Assembly (NCBI GenBank): GCA_023392595.1
Contig: JAEVYU010000073.1
Coordinates: forward strand, 62,001 to 126,000
Source of the DNA: Bacillota bacterium
GTDB lineage: Bacteria > Bacillota > UBA4882 > UBA8346
Direction of reading: 5' to 3'
Length of the DNA: 64,000 nucleotides
This document shows positions 61,119-64,000 of this stretch, piece by piece. Position 1 is the stretch's first letter. The number at the start of each line of letters is the position of its first letter. A program made the position numbers and the translations under genes. The notes beneath the pieces are model-generated. The model made no database searches, was not told the origin of the DNA, and worked only from the letters and a program-made list of their open reading frames with translations.

Positions 61119-63017
61119 CTACACTCTGACTCTTCTGGCGACTATCGGCAAATTCAACTCTCTCACAGCCCGGCAAATGCCGTTAACATCAAGTCCGCAT
61201 TGTTGAAGTAAAAGTTCTCTAGGGCCTTGAGGAATAAATTGATCCGGAATACCAAGCAGTTTAACAGATACATCCCTAATCCGGCGGGCCGTGAGCAATT
61301 CCAGAACCGCCGAACCGTATCCACCCGCGGTAATGTTCTCTTCCACAATAATAATATTGGGGTGAGTAGCCGCCAGATGAAGAACAAGCTCTTCATCAAG
61401 GGGTTTTATAAAACGGGCATTGGCGACTGTACAGTCAATTCCGGATCTCTTCAGCCGGAATGCGGCAGATAAAGCATTTTGGAGCATGGCCCCTACTGCG
61501 ATAATGGCCACTCCCTGACCCGAAATGACGATTTCTCCCTTGCCGACCGGGAGTAAACGATAGCTTTGATCTTCGGAATTAGTCAAACATTCGCATTTGG
61601 GGTAACGGATCGCTACCGGGCCATCCTGTTGTAGCGCCGTGTATAGCATATTGCGCAATTCCCCTTCTTCACTTGGAGCCATAATGATGAGGCCAGGGAT
61701 TTGCCGTAAAAAAGACAGATCAAAAACTCCATGGTGGGTCGGACCATCGGCTCCCACTAGTCCGCCCCTGTCTAAAACGAACAAAACCGGCAGTTTTTGA
61801 AAGCAGACGTCATGAATAATTTGATCGTAAGCCCGTTGCAGAAAAGTCGAATAAATGGCTACGACCGGACGCAGACCTTTTTTGGCCAGGCCGGCTGCCA
61901 TAGTGACCGCATGTTGTTCGGCAATGCCGACATCAAAGAAACGGTCCGGAAAGCGATTTGCAAACCCCATCAATCCGGTCCCATCGGTCATGGCCGCTGT
62001 AAGAGCCATAATTCTGCGATCTTTCGCACCCAAATCACAAATTACCGTCCCAAAGACATCGGTAAAGCTCCGGTTATCCGACGCATCCAATTTCAGACCG
62101 GTCTTTAAGTCAAAGGGTCCGGTACCGTGGAATTTTTCGGGGTTTTGTTCGGCAAACCGGTAACCTTTTCCTTTGGTGGTCAAAACATGAATTAGAACCG
62201 GTCCTCCCCGCTCACAGGCATTTTTTAATGTCATTTTGAGTTCACCGATATCGTGGCCGTTAATGGGGCCAAGGTAGGAAATACCCAGTTCTTCAAAGAA
62301 CATGCCGGGAATAACCAAGAATTTCAGGCTATCTTCGATTTTCTCTAAATAACGGATAGTGGCATGTCCTACATGAGGAATCTTTTGAATCCATTCCTGG
62401 ATATCGGATTTAAGCCGGCGTAAACGGGGATTCATTCTTAAACGGTTCAAATACCGGGAAAGAGCTCCTACATTTCTGGAGATGGACATTTCATTATCAT
62501 TCAAAACGATAATCAAATCGGTTTGAAGGTGCCCTAAATGATTGAGAGCTTCAAAAGCCATCCCGCCGGTGAGAGAACCGTCACCAATGACCGCAATGAC
62601 CTTGTTTTTCATTCCCAAGAAATCACGGGCTTTCGCAAGTCCAAGAGCTGCTGAGATCGAAGTGGAACTGTGGCCTGCGGCGAAAGCATCATGTTCACTT
62701 TCATCCGGTCTTGGGAATCCGCTGATTCCATTATACTGGCGCAGGGTCCCAAATTCCCCAAGCCGGCCGGTTAATATTTTATGAATATAAGATTGGTGCC
62801 CGACATCCCATACGATTTGATCCCGAGGACTATCAAAAACGGCATGCAGAGCTAAGGTAAGCTCCACTACCCCTAAGTTAGGAGCTAAATGGCCGCCGGT
62901 TTTCGCTACGGTTTCCAGTAGAAAACGGCGCAATTCACCTGCGAGCTCTACCAATTGAACATCGGAAAGTTTTTTTAAATCATCCGGTCCATGAATTTTA
63001 TGTAGGAGATCGGTCAT
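61119..63017 (-). CDS. dxs: 1-deoxy-D-xylulose-5-phosphate synthase
   Basis: A 632-residue thiamine diphosphate enzyme with the GDGSLTGGMAFEALNH cofactor motif near 150 and the transketolase pyrimidine domain (DVGIAEQHA near 370). It makes DXP from pyruvate and glyceraldehyde 3-phosphate, the first step of the MEP isoprenoid pathway. It starts 6 bp after oapA, so the two are co-transcribed with the OLE RNA. The gene is complete. Confidence 0.97.
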   Translation of the reverse strand: MTDLLHKIHGPDDLKKLSDVQLVELAGELRRFLLETVAKTGGHLAPNLGVVELTLALHAVFDSPRDQIVWDVGHQSYIHKILTGRLGEFGTLRQYNGISGFPRPDESEHDAFAAGHSSTSISAALGLAKARDFLGMKNKVIAVIGDGSLTGGMAFEALNHLGHLQTDLIIVLNDNEMSISRNVGALSRYLNRLRMNPRLRRLKSDIQEWIQKIPHVGHATIRYLEKIEDSLKFLVIPGMFFEELGISYLGPINGHDIGELKMTLKNACERGGPVLIHVLTTKGKGYRFAEQNPEKFHGTGPFDLKTGLKLDASDNRSFTDVFGTVICDLGAKDRRIMALTAAMTDGTGLMGFANRFPDRFFDVGIAEQHAVTMAAGLAKKGLRPVVAIYSTFLQRAYDQIIHDVCFQKLPVLFVLDRGGLVGADGPTHHGVFDLSFLRQIPGLIIMAPSEEGELRNMLYTALQQDGPVAIRYPKCECLTNSEDQSYRLLPVGKGEIVISGQGVAIIAVGAMLQNALSAAFRLKRSGIDCTVANARFIKPLDEELVLHLAATHPNIIIVEENITAGGYGSAVLELLTARRIRDVSVKLLGIPDQFIPQGPRELLLQQCGLDVNGICRAVRELNLPIVARRVRV

Positions 63018-63023
63018 CTTATC

Positions 63024-63587
63024 CTATCTGGCCTTTCGTGTATAAGATTTGCCCCTACGGCGATTATCCTTCTTAGGATCAACCTTAAAGAATTTAAAAT
63101 ATGCGAATAATTTCCCAACGGTAAAAACAATTTGATGGGCATTCTCCATCGCATAAGATTTTCCAAAAGCTTTTCCGCCTACATTAAAGGCCGCCACCAA
63201 AGCAATTGATAACGCATCTATTATGTCCCGTGGTAAAAAGGAATTACGGCGGGTAAATTCCAAAGCAACCCCGACTATGATCGCGCCGCTAATCGTACCG
63301 CAAATATCTCCAACCACATCATTACAAAAATTGGCGACTTTGTCGGCGTTACGGATCATGGCTACTGCTTGCCTGGAGCCGCTAATCTTATCTGCGCCCA
63401 TTGCATGGAAAGGAGTCTCGTCTGCCGCAGTTACCGCAGTACCAATAATATCAAATATAATTCCCGTACTCACCACGATGAACAAAATCAGCACTGAAAC
63501 CAACGGAGCTAAAGAAAATTGTAACAGAAAAGAAATTACAAAAGAAATTATTAATGTAAAAAAGCCTACCCGAATTGCCCGTTTCAA
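63024..63587 (-). CDS. oapA: OLE-associated membrane protein OapA
   Basis: A 187-residue protein with N-terminal hydrophobic segments (9-32, 34-54), a central hydrophobic region (95-112, 124-140) and a basic C-terminus. FCNDVVGDICG carries the DxxxD motif and TRRNSFLPRD is Arg-rich, features reported for OapA. It sits between dxs and a structured RNA region, the order known for OLE RNA loci, in which OapA brings OLE RNA to the membrane. The only standard start in frame is the TTG at 63587, without a good ribosome-binding site; an in-frame ATT at 63596 lies eight bases after AAGGTG. The N-terminus is thus uncertain. Confidence 0.82.
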   Translation of the reverse strand: MKRAIRVGFFTLIISFVISFLLQFSLAPLVSVLILFIVVSTGIIFDIIGTAVTAADETPFHAMGADKISGSRQAVAMIRNADKVANFCNDVVGDICGTISGAIIVGVALEFTRRNSFLPRDIIDALSIALVAAFNVGGKAFGKSYAMENAHQIVFTVGKLFAYFKFFKVDPKKDNRRRGKSYTRKAR

Positions 63588-63611
63588 ACTAGTAATCTTA
63601 TCATCACCTTT

Positions 63612-64000
63612 TCATTAAAAAAGCCCATTTAGGGCCAGGATGCCAATATGGTGGAGGGAATGGTATCTACCGAGTAAAAATTGTGGCTTAGGTCCAGTAT
63701 GTTTTCCCAAGGATCTCCGTAGCGTCGCCGCCACGGTGGTTTCCCTTTAAGATCCTTCCGTTTTGTCGCCAAATACGGGACTGGATTACCACTGAGTCCA
63801 CACTGCAATCCCCGGTAGAACTCTAAAGTTTAGAATAGCCTAGGAGTTTTCCCCCACAGGGCGAGCCACCATCTAGCCTCTTTTGCGGAATTGGGTTTCA
63901 AATGGCAGAGAGTTACATCACCCTGCAGAGGCTTTGTAACTTGATACCCATATCCTCCCAACCCGCTCAAGGCAGGCTACGCTGCACCGATACTAAGTAC
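63612..64000 (-). ncRNA. OLE RNA, 3' part (runs off the right edge)
   Basis: No gene is found here, yet the stretch directly precedes oapA and dxs on the same strand, the fixed place of OLE (ornate, large, extremophilic) RNA. Its composition is like structured RNA: AAGGATCT pairs with AGATCCTT (63698-63760), AGTTAC with GTAACT (about 63912-63940), and AAGCCTC with GAGGCT. A GCCC/GGGC hairpin with six Ts lies near 63619-63634. OLE RNAs are about 600 bases, so roughly 200 bases lie beyond the window. I rest on synteny and structure; I could not align it to the family. Confidence 0.78.

Overview
The window reads as about 64 kb of chromosome from an anaerobic member of the Bacillota (Firmicutes). 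GC content is moderate. Gene families and RNA elements are typical of clostridial or deep-branching Firmicutes: an OLE RNA/OapA/Dxs locus, a tandem glycine riboswitch, a preQ1-I riboswitch, a yybP-ykoY riboswitch and a DUF4080 radical SAM protein. Two ABC substrate-binding proteins have signal peptides without a lipobox cysteine, and one small secreted protein looks like an outer-membrane beta-barrel. A diderm firmicute is therefore plausible, but this is inference. Several genes start with TTG behind a good ribosome-binding site.

Layout. (1) 1-1.4 kb: the 5' part of a P-type ATPase gene under a yybP-ykoY (Mn2+) riboswitch. (2) 1.4-28.4 kb: a large purine-catabolism island. mogA converges on a long minus-strand run which, in transcription order from the right, holds a BMP-type nucleoside ABC transporter, adenine deaminase, a second purine or nucleoside deaminase-like amidohydrolase, hydantoinase/dihydropyrimidinase (hyuA), xanthine phosphoribosyltransferase, the YgeW carbamoyltransferase, a TetR regulator, two fold-type-II PLP enzymes, carbamate kinase, YgeY peptidase, a three-subunit molybdenum hydroxylase (its Mo subunit fused in frame to a MocA-like cytidylyltransferase), SsnA and YgfK. 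This is the gene set of selenium-linked purine/urate fermentation clusters: purines are hydroxylated, opened and cleaved, and the carbamoyl group ends in ATP through carbamate kinase. Diaminopropionate ammonia-lyase (DpaL/YgeX), usual in such clusters, is not visible. A perfect 22-bp palindrome overlaps the -35 box of the ygeW promoter and is a good TetR operator candidate.

(3) 28.4-34.6 kb: a 42-bp tandem repeat, then a sugar ABC transporter, a mannonate-dehydratase-like enolase-superfamily enzyme and a GntR/FCD regulator, together a sugar-acid utilisation locus. A MITE-like element lies inside this operon. (4) 35.2-38.6 kb: a flavodoxin/ferredoxin fusion divergent from a frameshifted radical SAM/SPASM gene and an overlapping KAS III-like gene that lacks the canonical His and Asn. 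I cannot assign this locus. (5) 38.6-50.3 kb: housekeeping and small genes: M24 peptidase, glyA under a tandem glycine riboswitch, alpha/beta hydrolase, a MerR operon with a 19-bp-spacer promoter, a glycerate kinase relic, and the argS-yesL-pyrG operon. (6) 50-60.8 kb: DUF4080 radical SAM, amidohydrolase, CPBP protease, MarC, DUF2278, a membrane MutS-like ATPase, a beta-barrel-like protein, and a queuosine-precursor operon (transporter-queF-transporter) under a preQ1-I riboswitch. (7) 61-64 kb: dxs, oapA and the 3' part of an OLE RNA that runs off the right edge.

Repeats are common: a 133-bp structured repeat in two copies 39 kb apart, a CACAGAG hairpin family in three copies, and two MITE-like elements.
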